The translations under genes and the position numbers were made by a program. A stretch of DNA of 34,935 bases from Paracoccaceae bacterium. GTDB lineage: Bacteria > Pseudomonadota > Alphaproteobacteria > Rhodobacterales > Rhodobacteraceae. The stretch covers positions 1 through 34,935 of the forward strand of contig WGNF01000023.1 of assembly GCA_016124615.1 (NCBI GenBank), in the 5' to 3' direction. Positions 7,067-14,799 of this stretch are shown in pieces. The notes below the pieces were generated by a model, which was not told where the DNA came from, did not search any database, and worked only from the letters and a program-made list of their open reading frames with translations. Position 1 is the stretch's first letter, and each line of letters starts with the position of its first letter.

Positions 7067-9283
7067 TCACACGCGGGCACTTCTCAAGCGCAACGCGTTG
7101 CCGATGACCGAGAGCGAGCTCAGCGTCATGGCGGCGACAGCGATCATGGGCGAGAGGAGAATGCCGAAGGGCACGAACAGCACGCCTGCCGCGATCGGAA
7201 TCCCGAGAACGTTATAGGCGAACGCCCAGACGAGATTCTCGTACATGTTGCGCATCGTGGCTTCACTCAGGTGCCGCGCACGGACGATGCCGCGCAGGTC
7301 TCCCTTTACCAAGGTGATGCCGGCGCTCTCCATCGCGACGTCGGTTCCGGTGCCCATGGCGATTCCGACCTGCGCCTGCGCGAGGGCGGGCGCGTCGTTG
7401 ATGCCATCGCCGGCCATGGCGACGAACCTGCCCTCGGATTGCAGGCGTTTGACGATCTGGGCCTTCTGTTCTGGCAGGACGCCTGCCACAACCTCGTCGA
7501 TGCCGAGACGGCCGGCAACAGCCTGAGCGGTCGTCTGATTGTCGCCCGTCAGCATGACGATGCGCACGCCCGCTTCGTGAAGCGCCGTGATCGCCGCAGG
7601 CGTCGTCTCCTTGATCGGATCGGCGACCGCCACCAGGCCCGCGAGCGCGCCGTCGATGGCGACGAACATCGCTGTCTTTCCTTCGGCGCGGAGTCGCTCT
7701 GCCTGCGACGCGGATGACGAGAAGTCGACGCCGAGGGCATCCATCAACGCCTCGTTGCCGAGGGCAACGGTCTGGTCCGCAATGCGCCCTTGCACACCCT
7801 TGCCGGGGATCGCGGCGAAATCCGTCACCTGCGCGAGCTGCGCTCCACGCTCCTGGGCGCCCTTCACGATGGCCGCGGCGAGTGGATGTTCGCTCCCGCG
7901 CTCCAGTGAAGCCGCAAGCCCGAGCACCGTCATCTCGCTGTTCGAGCCAAAGGCGACGGCATCCTGCAGACGCGGACGCCCCTCTGTTAGGGTTCCGGTC
8001 TTGTCGGTCACCAGCGTATCCACCTTGCGCAAGGTTTCGATCGCTTCGGCGTTCTTGAACAGCACGCCGAAGGTTGCTCCCTTGCCCGAGGCCACCATGA
8101 TCGACATCGGCGTCGCAAGGCCGAGGGCGCAGGGGCACGCGATGATGAGCACGCCGATTGCATTGAGGATCGCGTAGGCAAGCGCGGGGGCGGGCCCGAA
8201 GACGTACCACACACCGAACGTCACCACAGCGGCGATCACCACCGCCGGGACGAAGTAGCCAGAAACGGCGTCGGCAAGCCGCTGGATCGGAGCGCGACTG
8301 CGGCTCGCCTCGCTGACCATGTGCACGATCTGCGCGAGCAAGGTGTCACTGCCGATCCGCTGTGCCTCCATGATCAGCGATCCGGTGCCGTTGACGGTCG
8401 CACCGATGACGCGCTCGCCGGCCATCTTTTCGACCGGAATCGGCTCACCGGTGATCATCGATTCGTCAACGGACGAGTTGCCCTCGATGACAGTTCCGTC
8501 GACCGGGACCTTTTCGCCAGGCCGGATGCGCAGATGGTCGCCGATTTTCACATCGGCGAGCGAGACGTCCTCCTCCACTCCATCCGCGCGCACACGACGC
8601 GCCGTCTTCGGCGCAAGCCCGAGCAGGGTACGGATCGCGGCATTGGTCGAACTGCGCGCGCGCAGTTCGAGGACCTGGCCGAGGATCACCAGCGCCATGA
8701 TGATGGCCGCCACCTCGAAATAGACCGGCGGCAGACCCTCCTCGGTACGAAAGACTTCCGGGAACACGCCTGGTACGATCACCGCCACCACGCTGTAGGC
8801 GTAGGCGATGCCGATCCCGAGACCGGTCAAGGTAAACATGTTGGGGCTAAGATTGCGGAGCGAGTTCCAAAAGCGGACCAGGATCGGCCAGCCGAACCAG
8901 ATGACGATCGGGGTACTGAGGACCAGTTGCGCCCAGTCCGAGATCAGCTGGGGCACGTAGGTCGTCATCCCAAGCGCGGCCACCGGCACGCCGAGACCGG
9001 CGCTCCACCACCACCGCCGTGTCATGTCGCGAAGCTCGGCGTTTTCCTCATCTCCGCCGCCGCCCACTTCCCTTGGCTCAAGCGCCATCCCGCACTTCGG
9101 GCACGCGCCTGGGGCCGAACGGACGATCTCCGGATGCATCGGACAGGTCCACTCCGTGCGCGTTGTCACCGGAGTCTTCAGCTCCAGGGTCATGCCACAT
9201 TTCGGGCATGCGCCGGGTGAAGGGCTCTCGACTTCCGGGTGCATCGGGCACGTGTAGACGGCCCCGCTCGCTGCTTTATCCAT
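7067..9283 (-). CDS. Copper-type heavy-metal P1B-ATPase
   Basis: This 738-aa integral membrane pump exports a soft metal (Cu+/Ag+ class) using ATP. The N-terminus has two repeated heavy-metal-binding motifs, YTCPMHPE...CPKCGM and WTCPMHPE...CPKCGM (about residues 9-32 and 43-66), instead of a ferredoxin-like HMA domain. Then come membrane helices, the actuator loop with [11 protein letters not shown], the ion-channel motif [11 protein letters not shown], the phosphorylation site DKTGTLTEG, the [10 protein letters not shown] loop, TGDNQTT and [12 protein letters not shown]. Start: ATG at 9283 has GAGGGG six bases upstream; the frame is open further 5' but that part belongs to the YHS remnant. 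It is the first intact gene of a minus-strand run with an ICMT-like protein, a small membrane protein and a Met-rich secreted protein. An Fnr-like box lies 316 bp upstream. Confidence 0.92.
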   Translation of the reverse strand: MDKAASGAVYTCPMHPEVESPSPGACPKCGMTLELKTPVTTRTEWTCPMHPEIVRSAPGACPKCGMALEPREVGGGGDEENAELRDMTRRWWWSAGLGVPVAALGMTTYVPQLISDWAQLVLSTPIVIWFGWPILVRFWNSLRNLSPNMFTLTGLGIGIAYAYSVVAVIVPGVFPEVFRTEEGLPPVYFEVAAIIMALVILGQVLELRARSSTNAAIRTLLGLAPKTARRVRADGVEEDVSLADVKIGDHLRIRPGEKVPVDGTVIEGNSSVDESMITGEPIPVEKMAGERVIGATVNGTGSLIMEAQRIGSDTLLAQIVHMVSEASRSRAPIQRLADAVSGYFVPAVVIAAVVTFGVWYVFGPAPALAYAILNAIGVLIIACPCALGLATPMSIMVASGKGATFGVLFKNAEAIETLRKVDTLVTDKTGTLTEGRPRLQDAVAFGSNSEMTVLGLAASLERGSEHPLAAAIVKGAQERGAQLAQVTDFAAIPGKGVQGRIADQTVALGNEALMDALGVDFSSSASQAERLRAEGKTAMFVAIDGALAGLVAVADPIKETTPAAITALHEAGVRIVMLTGDNQTTAQAVAGRLGIDEVVAGVLPEQKAQIVKRLQSEGRFVAMAGDGINDAPALAQAQVGIAMGTGTDVAMESAGITLVKGDLRGIVRARHLSEATMRNMYENLVWAFAYNVLGIPIAAGVLFVPFGILLSPMIAVAAMTLSSLSVIGNALRLRSARV

Positions 9284-9495
9284 GGGAACCCCTCTCAGTC
9301 CGTAATTCCGGCAATGATGCCTCCCGGCAGTGAAAGCCGGCGCTCTTGCCGACCGCTTCCTTCTTGACGTAGCGGTTGAGCTTCGTGTGCAATTGCGCGC
9401 GAACGAGGCCAGTGCAGAAATGATAGGACTGCCCGAGCACACGCCGCCGTGATGCGTTCAACTCTGATGCTGAAGCCGGGATCGGTGACTTGCAT
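9276..9495 (-). pseudogene. Degenerate YHS-domain gene upstream of the copper ATPase
   Basis: ATG 9495 opens with [18 protein letters not shown], resembling the start of a YHS domain (normally TDPVCGM-x-V). In another frame the sequence continues as [20 protein letters not shown] and [10 protein letters not shown], like the YHS second half (G-x-x-YYFC ... ADPERYV). The two halves need a frameshift to join, and the first metal-ligand Cys has been lost. The remnant runs to 9276, overlapping the ATPase start. This is a motif-based reading and could be wrong in detail. Confidence 0.45.
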
Positions 9496-9926
9496 TGCGC
9501 AAAACTCTCTGTCGTTCAGCAACGCCCGGTGACCACGTTCCTCACCTTGGAGGTCGGCCCGAGCGACGCCACGGTCGCACCGGTTGCGCGACATTTCTTT
9601 GATCTCAGTTAAACGATTGGTCGCGTCCTCCAGTGTCGGGACACGATCTCGTAGAGTTGACCCGTAGTGCTGACGAACGCGGCGCCGAACGTCCATTTGA
9701 CCCGCAACTTGCCGGCTTCGACCTGAACCTGGGCGAGGGATCGGTGCCGACGGCGGATCGGGTTGCACGCCCTTGCGAGCCCGACGAATGCGCGGGATTG
9801 CTGGCGTTCGACAATGCGATCCGTGGGTCATGCGAAGGTTCTGGTGCCCCGAAAACGCCCGGCGTTGGCGTCGGGCGTCTCGCTTGCGCCGGCACTGGCT
9901 CCAACCAAACGACCGATGCCCGCAAC
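9496..9926. other. Intergenic stretch holding an Fnr-like box
   Basis: Apart from the box at 9599-9612, no frame on either strand looks like a real protein. Long frames here have no ribosome-binding site and no recognisable motif. Confidence 0.35.
9599..9612 (-). promoter_or_regulatory. Fnr/FixK-type box A (copper module)
   Basis: TTGATCTCAGTTAA on the plus strand; read toward the genes on the minus strand it is TTAAC-TGAG-ATCAA followed by AGAA. It is nearly identical to the box before glgA (TTAAC-CGAG-ATCAA-AGAA). It lies about 105 bp before the YHS remnant and 316 bp before the ATPase. Crp/Fnr-family dimers bind TTGAT-N4-ATCAA. Confidence 0.6.
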
Positions 9927-10283
9927 CTAACACCCATGCCGCCGATGCCCTTGACGATCACCGCTGATCAGCTGACCCGCCGCGGCCGTCCCCGTAAGAT
10001 ACTTTTCGGGCTCCGCTTCGAACGCGTCGCGATTCTCTCGAGTCTCGAAGTAATAGGCGCGGTCCCGATAGACCGAGGAGATCGATGACGTGCCAGGGGC
10101 AACCGAATGCTTGCTGACCGGATCGACGCCGCCCAGCAAGGAGCGGGATGCCGGAGCGTCCTGTCCAGGCCCTTGATTGTACCGCATCGACCGGCCCATG
10201 CCGAAGCCGCCCCTACGCGTCATGAAGAAGATCACCCCGACCGCCAGTGCGATCCAAAGCCAATTCTGAGAAAGCCAGCTCAT
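9927..10283 (-). CDS. Membrane-anchored YHS-domain protein lacking the cysteines
   Basis: The product is 118 aa, with an N-terminal membrane anchor (WLSQNWLWIALAVGVIFFMT), a Gly/Arg-rich linker and a YHS-like domain at about 50-98 (GGVDPVSKHSV ... YRDRAYYFETRENRDAFEAE PEKYL). In ordinary YHS domains the positions read DPVCGM and YYFCS. Here Cys is replaced by Ser and Glu, so the usual metal-binding thiols are absent. Start: ATG 10283 with AGGAG seven bases upstream. A weak Fnr-like box lies 55 bp upstream. YHS proteins accompany copper ATPases and are thought to handle metals. A structural or sensory role remains possible. Confidence 0.75.
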   Translation of the reverse strand: MSWLSQNWLWIALAVGVIFFMTRRGGFGMGRSMRYNQGPGQDAPASRSLLGGVDPVSKHSVAPGTSSISSVYRDRAYYFETRENRDAFEAEPEKYLTGTAAAGQLISGDRQGHRRHGC

Positions 10284-10337
10284 GTCCGTCTCCTGTTGCT
10301 TGCGGTCCCAGACAACACGAAGAATTCGCCGGGTGCT

Positions 10338-10351
10338 TTGCCCCAGGTTAA
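10338..10351 (-). promoter_or_regulatory. Weak Fnr-like box G (YHS gene)
   Basis: Minus-strand reading TTAAC-CTGG-GGCAA followed by AGCA. The left arm and the AAAG extension match the other boxes; the right arm has GGCAA instead of RTYAA. Its distance to the ATG at 10283 (55 bp) is suitable for a promoter. Confidence 0.35.
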
Positions 10352-10526
10352 AGATAGGACAAGTCCGCAAACCATGTCGGTGGTCATCGGTGGAATCTCC
10401 GGTGCAGGTTGGCGTAGCAACCAAACCCTACTGGCAAATCGCCGGTGACCACCTCAGCAACAACCTACACCACTTAGCGTAATCGCCATGCGTCCTGCCG
10501 AACCCGCAGTGCAGGGTGGGACGGTT

Positions 10527-10549
10527 GCTTCGGCGCCCTCCGCCGAAGC
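10527..10549 (+). other. Hairpin in the left non-coding part of the IS110 element
   Basis: GCTTCGGCG and CGCCGAAGC form a perfect 9-bp stem around a 5-base loop (CCCTC), ending 19 bp before the transposase start. IS110 elements carry a structured non-coding (bridge) RNA in one end, and this hairpin could be one of its stems. A simple regulatory hairpin is equally possible. The exact left end of the element cannot be read here. Confidence 0.4.
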
Positions 10550-10568
10550 CTTGAGCATGGAGGATGCG

Positions 10569-11600
10569 ATGGGTGTTTTTGCTGCGTTGGATTTGTCGCA
10601 GGGCCAGACGGCGATTTGTGTGGTGGATCACGACGGTGCGATCCTGGCGGAGGCCAAGGTGCCAACCTGCCCGGATGCGATCGTCGCTTGGCTCGCAGCG
10701 AGGTTTGATGATCTCGAGCGGGTCGGGATGGAAACCGGCCCGCTGGCGGTCTGGCTGTGGAACGCCCTGACGGAACGGTGGGTGCCTATCCTATGCCTTG
10801 ATGCGCGCCATGCCAACGGCGTGCTGAAGATGATGCCCAACAAGACGGACCACCGCGACGCCCGCGGTCTTGCCCAGATCGTCCGCACCGGCTGGTTCAA
10901 GGCCGTGCAGATCAAGAGCCACGCCGCCTACGTCAATCGGGCGCTGCTGACGGCGCGGGAGGCCCTGGTCGGCATGCGGGTTCGGCTGGAGAATGAAATC
11001 CGGGGCCTGCTGAAGACCTTCGGGATCATGTTCGGAAAGCGGGTCGGCGGGTTCAGGCGCCGCGCCGAGGACATCATCGCAAGGGAGCTGGCCGTCGCAC
11101 CAGAGCTCCTGCCGATCTTCGAGGCGCTGATGCAGGCCCGTCACGACATCCTGGCCCGCATCGCCGCGCTCGACAGCCGGACCCGGGCAATTGCCAAGCG
11201 ACACGCGATCGTCAGGTTGTTGATGACGGCCCCGGGCGTCGGGCCAATTACGACGTTAGCGGTTGTCGCGGCTTTCGATGATGCCGCCCGGTTCCGTCGC
11301 TCCTCCAGCGCCGGCGCCTATCTCGGTCTGACACCAATACGCTACGAATCTGGCGAGATCAGCCGAAACGGACGGGTGTCCAAGCGTGGCAACAAGTTCA
11401 CCCGGAAATGCCTCTTTGAGGCGGCTAACGCCATCCTCAACCGAAACCTCGGTGGTTCTCGTCTGCGCAGCTGGGCTCGAGCGATTGCTGAGCGGACGGG
11501 GCCGCGAAAGGCCAAGGTGGCTCTGGCACGGAAGCTGGCTGTCACTCTGCACGCCATGTGGCGGACCAAAGCGTCCATCCGGGAGACGATAATGGCGTAG
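10569..11600 (+). CDS. IS110-family transposase
   Basis: The protein is 343 aa, the usual IS110 size. The N-terminal DEDD (RuvC-like) domain begins GVFAALDLSQGQTAICVVD, with ERVGMETGPLAVWLW and the NKTDHRDARGLAQIVRTGW motif. The C-terminal transposase_20 domain has LLMTAPGVGPITTLAVVAAF and GAYLGLTPIRYESGEISRNG, including the region of the catalytic serine (RNGRVSKRGNKFTRK). Start: ATG 10569 is preceded by GGAGG at 5 nt, better than the upstream in-frame starts. The gene appears intact. The element separates a YHS gene on its left from a truncated gene start on its right (11860). Confidence 0.9.
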   Translation: MGVFAALDLSQGQTAICVVDHDGAILAEAKVPTCPDAIVAWLAARFDDLERVGMETGPLAVWLWNALTERWVPILCLDARHANGVLKMMPNKTDHRDARGLAQIVRTGWFKAVQIKSHAAYVNRALLTAREALVGMRVRLENEIRGLLKTFGIMFGKRVGGFRRRAEDIIARELAVAPELLPIFEALMQARHDILARIAALDSRTRAIAKRHAIVRLLMTAPGVGPITTLAVVAAFDDAARFRRSSSAGAYLGLTPIRYESGEISRNGRVSKRGNKFTRKCLFEAANAILNRNLGGSRLRSWARAIAERTGPRKAKVALARKLAVTLHAMWRTKASIRETIMA

Positions 11601-11821
11601 GCGCCGACAAAGCAGGTCACCGCGCCACGGAATGCGTCCAGCGGGGACGCGCGGCGAGGGTGAGATCGCGTCCCATCCTGCGGCAGAGACCGCGCACACC
11701 ACTTCGATCCGCCCAGACCCTGAACGCAAACATGCGGCGCCCCAGACGGCAGCCGCGGAGAGAACCCCAGAGCCCGGCACGCAACACGAAACGCAGAAGG
11801 ATCAGCCCTTGACCAAGGCGA
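11601..11821. other. Right non-coding end of the IS110 element and junction
   Basis: No credible gene is present. The right end of the IS110 element must lie here, because a different, strongly initiated gene start begins at 11860 on the other strand. IS110 elements lack obvious terminal repeats, so I cannot fix the boundary by eye. Confidence 0.35.
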
Positions 11822-11860
11822 TTAGAGAACCCGTCGGGGCACGATCCCTGGCTGCTCCAT
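11822..11860 (-). pseudogene. 5' end of a minus-strand gene apparently cut off by IS110
   Basis: On the minus strand an ATG at 11860 follows a very strong Shine-Dalgarno (AAAGGAGG, 7 nt spacing) and reads MEQPGIVPRRVL before a stop at 11822. A TTATAAAA sequence and a hairpin (CGGTCC-N7-GGACCG, 11893-11911) lie just upstream. Such good initiation signals in front of 12 codons suggest a real gene whose body was removed or displaced by the IS110 insertion. A true 12-aa leader peptide is the alternative. Confidence 0.35.
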
Positions 11861-11963
11861 GGAGAACCTCCTTTGTTTTATAACCCGGTCCTCTCCTTGG
11901 ACCGTTTCCAACATCAGATGGGCGAACTGCCGGCGGGTAAGATCATGAACTCAAACCGAAAGT

Positions 11964-11977
11964 TTGATCTGCGTTAA
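11964..11977 (+). promoter_or_regulatory. Fnr/FixK-type box B with fitting -10
   Basis: TTGAT-CTGC-GTTAA followed by AGAC. A class II Fnr promoter has the box centred at -41.5. The predicted start would be near 12012, and TAAATT (11999-12004) sits almost at the matching -10 position. The rightward target is the 82-aa gene at 12211. Reading leftward it could also have served the truncated gene at 11860. Confidence 0.6.
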
Positions 11978-12210
11978 AGACCGTCGGCGCCGAGGGCGTA
12001 AATTAATAGGGCTTTTCACCCGGTCAGTCGGAAAGCCATCGCTCTTAGTGGCTCGACACTCCCGGCAGTCTGTCGTTCGAGCACATACGGCTTCGACGCG
12101 CGCCAGTCGATCGAGTTCGATGCGCATTTCCGCGGGCAACAGCATCGCCGGTACGGCCGCCAAAGGTCCTTCCGGCGACAAGACGCCGATTAGCGTCCGG
12201 AGGAGACGAC

Positions 12211-12459
12211 ATGCGAGGTGTTCCGATCGAATATTACGTTCTGGCTCACGTCCGCGAGGATGGCCCGATTCTCTGCTATTTGGCAGGCCATCCGGTTTCT
12301 GGATGGATCCGCGATCATTGGGGCAAACGGTACCGCTACGCCGGACTTGCACCGCGATGTACGAACGGCGCGTTTGACGTCAAATTGCTGCTTCCTGGTG
12401 AATGGATCGTCCAGCCCGGCTTGATCTACGCCGCGGCTGACGGCGAGCCAGGCGAATAG
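12211..12459 (+). CDS. Conserved-looking small protein of unknown function (82 aa)
   Basis: The start at ATG 12211 has an excellent Shine-Dalgarno (GGAGGAG, 5 nt). The product is a compact, mixed protein (MRGVPIEYYVLAHVREDGPI, aromatic and Gly-rich middle, C-terminal FDVKLLLPGEWIVQPGLIYA). It has no signal peptide, membrane helix or recognised motif; the strand-rich pattern suggests a small beta fold. It is preceded by Fnr-like box B, so it probably responds to low oxygen along with the surrounding genes. Confidence 0.65.
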   Translation: MRGVPIEYYVLAHVREDGPILCYLAGHPVSGWIRDHWGKRYRYAGLAPRCTNGAFDVKLLLPGEWIVQPGLIYAAADGEPGE

Positions 12460-12599
12460 GTGTTCAGTCTGGCAAAGCCAAGCCGGAGGCAGGCCATCCC
12501 AGGCGACCTGCCTGCTCACACTTTCGGGTGCCGGAACCGGACCGCAATGGCCCAAGACTGCTCGCTCTGAACCCAAAGCGAAGAGATCACGAAGAATGC

Positions 12600-12613
12600 T
12601 TAATCTGCGTTAA
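12600..12613 (+). promoter_or_regulatory. Fnr/FixK-type box C (sigma-factor gene)
   Basis: TTAAT-CTGC-GTTAA followed by AGAT. The next 15 bases (CGTCGGCGCC...) repeat those after box B, so the two promoters look duplicated. The expected transcription start is near 12648, with TAGCCT (12637-12642) as a possible -10. The sigma-factor ATG is at 12710. Confidence 0.55.
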
Positions 12614-12709
12614 AGATCGTCGGCGCCAAAGACGCCTAGCCTTCTGTTGTCCGGTGCTGTCCCCGTGCGTGAGGGCGGCGCTTCAATTTTGGCACGAGAT
12701 GACTGGGCA

Positions 12710-13378
12710 ATGACGAAAAGGCGCAGCGCCGACGATCAGCATTCGGAAGACGAGGCCGACGGGCTGACGGCGGAGAAGCCGACGGATGCAGCCGTACGGC
12801 GCGCGCTTGTCGAGGCGCGTGAGGAATTTCTGGCTTTCTTGCTTCATCGGGTGGGCAGTAGAGACGAGGCAGAAGACCTGTTGCAGCGCTTCTCGCTCCG
12901 GGCCCTGGAGCGCTCCTGGCAATTGCGGGACGTCCGCACCGTTCGTGGCTGGCTCGGCCGCATCCTCGCCACAACGATCGTTGACCGCCAGCGACGTGCG
13001 AACCGGCGGCGCAGCCAAGAGATCATGATGGAGCAAACCGCTATCGAAAACCTGGCGATCGAGCCAGATAGCGAAACTGACGAGACCATTTGCAACTGTC
13101 TCCACAAACTCCTGCCGACGCTTAAGCCTGAGTATGCGGACATTGTTTGGCGTGCCGACATCCTTGGCGAGCCACGTGACCGATTGGCCGCCAGCCTCGG
13201 CGTTACGCTCAACAATGTTACGGTTCGGCTGCATCGGGGAAGGCAGGCGCTTCGAAAGCGGCTTGAGGAAATGTGCCTGACCTGTCCGGTACATGGCTTT
13301 CTCGATTGTCGCTGCGAGGAAGCCGAGAAGAATCGTCAGCGTTTCGCCACGGCCAAGAGTAGGGCGGAATCGGGTTGA
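12710..13378 (+). CDS. ECF-type sigma factor with Cys-rich C-terminal tail
   Basis: This is a 222-aa RNA polymerase sigma-70-family factor. Region 2 lies at about residues 28-95 (REEFLAFLLHRVGSRDEAED LLQRF, then RTVRGWLGRILATTIVDRQR). Region 4 is at about 135-190 (LPTLKPEYADIVWRADILG, then LGVTLNNVTVRLHRGRQALR). After region 4 there is a short extension with CLTCPVHGFLDCRC, a C-x2-C...H...C-x-C pattern that could bind metal or react to redox state. Start: I take ATG 12710; a GTG at 12647 would be at the predicted transcript start. No anti-sigma gene is recognisable beside it, so the tail may do the sensing. An Fnr-like box and downstream YHS and membrane genes suggest it belongs to the low-oxygen/metal module. 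Confidence 0.8.
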   Translation: MTKRRSADDQHSEDEADGLTAEKPTDAAVRRALVEAREEFLAFLLHRVGSRDEAEDLLQRFSLRALERSWQLRDVRTVRGWLGRILATTIVDRQRRANRRRSQEIMMEQTAIENLAIEPDSETDETICNCLHKLLPTLKPEYADIVWRADILGEPRDRLAASLGVTLNNVTVRLHRGRQALRKRLEEMCLTCPVHGFLDCRCEEAEKNRQRFATAKSRAESG

Positions 13379-13392
13379 ACAGGGGGGAGGAG

Positions 13393-13854
13393 ATGGGCCA
13401 CTTGGGCGCACTGGTGTTCATCATGATCGGGCCCGATGGCTTCGGCGCTGCGATCGGGATTTCCTGCCGCGACCCGAAGCCTGCTGTTGCAGCGACCTGC
13501 CAAAGCCGTGGAACGGTCGCTCGCAGCTTGGCCAGCGAAACGGTCCTCCCGATCTCCAAGTTGGATGTTGCCGGCAACCATGTCGTGTCGAAGGGGAATG
13601 TCGCCGGAGCGAGCGATCCTGGCGGACCGGCGGGGACTGTGGCCACCAATGCCGGCATCGGCAATCCTATGGGGCCATGGCGCCAGAGTGCGCAGACAGA
13701 GCTTTCCTGCATTCACGACAATCCGCCGAGGCGGCATGCCTCCGTTGGTCGTCGCAGCGGTGCTCATTGCCTGCCATTCCCTGCCTGGATGAAAGGGCCA
13801 ATCCTATGGGAGCCTTGCTCTATTTCGCGATCTTCGCCGGCCTGTTCTTCCTGA
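13393..13854 (+). CDS. Doubtful ORF between the sigma factor and the YHS gene
   Basis: ATG 13393 lies directly behind a GGGGGGAGGAG run. The first part (MGHLGALVFIMIGPDGFGAA ...) has protein-like, GC-rich third positions, but no domain is recognisable. The frame then overlaps the real YHS gene by about 50 bp, so the real end, if any, is unclear. The minus-strand frame over the same bases looks no better. Confidence 0.25.
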   Translation: MGHLGALVFIMIGPDGFGAAIGISCRDPKPAVAATCQSRGTVARSLASETVLPISKLDVAGNHVVSKGNVAGASDPGGPAGTVATNAGIGNPMGPWRQSAQTELSCIHDNPPRRHASVGRRSGAHCLPFPAWMKGPILWEPCSISRSSPACSS

Positions 13855-14144
13855 TGATGCGCTTCGGTTGCGGCGCGCATGTCACGGGTCATGGAGGACA
13901 CTCGCCTCACGGCGAAGACGGCGCGAAGAGCGACGATCGACTTCCATGGCCTCGCTCCGAGACCGCGATCGATCCGGTCTGCCGGATGAGCGTCCAGACC
14001 GATACGGCGAAGTCAACGATCTATCGCGGCGAGGCCTTCTATTTTTGCTCGGCTGAGCATCGCGAGACCTTCGAAGCCGATCCGGAGCGCTATGCCGGGT
14101 TTGCTGACCCGGGACAGGGAATAGGGGAGCATCACCATGACTGA
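13806..14144 (+). CDS. Membrane-anchored YHS-domain protein
   Basis: The product is 112 aa: an N-terminal membrane helix (LLYFAIFAGLFFLMMRFGCG), a His-rich linker (HVTGHGGHSPHGED) and a complete YHS domain at about 58-103 (IDPVCRMSVQTDTAKSTIYR, then FYFCSAEHRETFEADPERY). Both conserved cysteines are present, in contrast to the YHS gene at 9927. The His-rich linker and C-terminal EHHHD add possible metal ligands. The stop overlaps the start of the next gene by 8 bp, so the two are translationally coupled. The start at 13806 is chosen because the helix follows directly; the Shine-Dalgarno (AAAGGG) is weak. YHS domains in such places are linked to copper handling. Confidence 0.8.
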   Translation: MGALLYFAIFAGLFFLMMRFGCGAHVTGHGGHSPHGEDGAKSDDRLPWPRSETAIDPVCRMSVQTDTAKSTIYRGEAFYFCSAEHRETFEADPERYAGFADPGQGIGEHHHD

Positions 14145-14460
14145 CCGTCAGGAAAAGCCCGCCCCGCATCGTCTCGCTCTGTCGTCGGCTGGCTCAACAG
14201 GGAGGCCTCGCCTGCCGGTCATGGTGCTGGGGCTGAGCCTCGGTCTGTTTCTCGCCATGACCTACGCGCTCTGCGTCGGCTTCGACCTGCTCTTTCCCGC
14301 CCAGTCCATGCATCAGAACTGGCAGAGCTTTCTGCCCGGATTCGTTTGGCTGACCTGGCAGAGTTTCCTGCTGGGCCTTGTCGAGGCCTTCGCATACGGA
14401 TGGTACGTCGCCCTCATCTTCGGCCCGTTGTTCAACTTCTTCGCATCGAAGATCCGCTGA
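14137..14460 (+). CDS. Small two-helix membrane protein (DUF5676-like)
   Basis: The 107-aa protein has a polar N-terminus (about 28 residues), a first helix (VMVLGLSLGLFLAMTYALCV) and a second helix near the C-terminus (GLVEAFAYGWYVALIFGPL), joined by a conserved-looking loop FLPGFVWLTWQSFLLG. The pattern resembles the small membrane proteins annotated DUF5676, which are often found near YHS proteins and copper ATPases. It overlaps the YHS gene by 8 bp, indicating coupled translation and possibly a complex. Function is unknown. Confidence 0.7.
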   Translation: MTDRQEKPAPHRLALSSAGSTGRPRLPVMVLGLSLGLFLAMTYALCVGFDLLFPAQSMHQNWQSFLPGFVWLTWQSFLLGLVEAFAYGWYVALIFGPLFNFFASKIR

Positions 14461-14799
14461 TGGCGGTTCCTGCGTCACCGGCCTCCGTGGACACCGTTTC
14501 GGGTCAGCTGCCGGACGAACCGGCGCGCTCCTGGAACCGCACAACCTTTGCTGATACGTCGTGGAGGTCGGAAACGACGACATCACGGGCAAACACCGCC
14601 GCTGCGTGGAAGAAGAAGGGGACCTTGCGCGCGGCCAGGTGTATCGGACCCGGGTCCGCATCCAGGAATGTAGCCGACACACGAAGACCAGCACTGTCTC
14701 GCGACACGCGACCGGGATAGCTGCGATTTTGGGCCTCGCCAGCGACGTCACATCGCGCGCGATCCGGGATCGCATAATTCGCCATTGAGGAAAATTCCG
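14461..14799. other. Gap without convincing gene
   Basis: A frame starts at 14460, overlapping the preceding stop, and runs to 14720; competing minus-strand frames cover the same bases. None has a clear domain or ribosome-binding site. The stretch may be a decayed gene within the operon. Confidence 0.3.

Noticed and set aside
9633..10088. A plus-strand frame of 151 codons before the YHS gene
   Set aside because: No start signal and no recognisable protein; overlaps the YHS gene on the other strand.
14460..14785. Possible genes on either strand in the gap before lgt
   Set aside because: Competing frames of similar length, none with domain similarity or a good ribosome-binding site; kept only as an unexplained gap.
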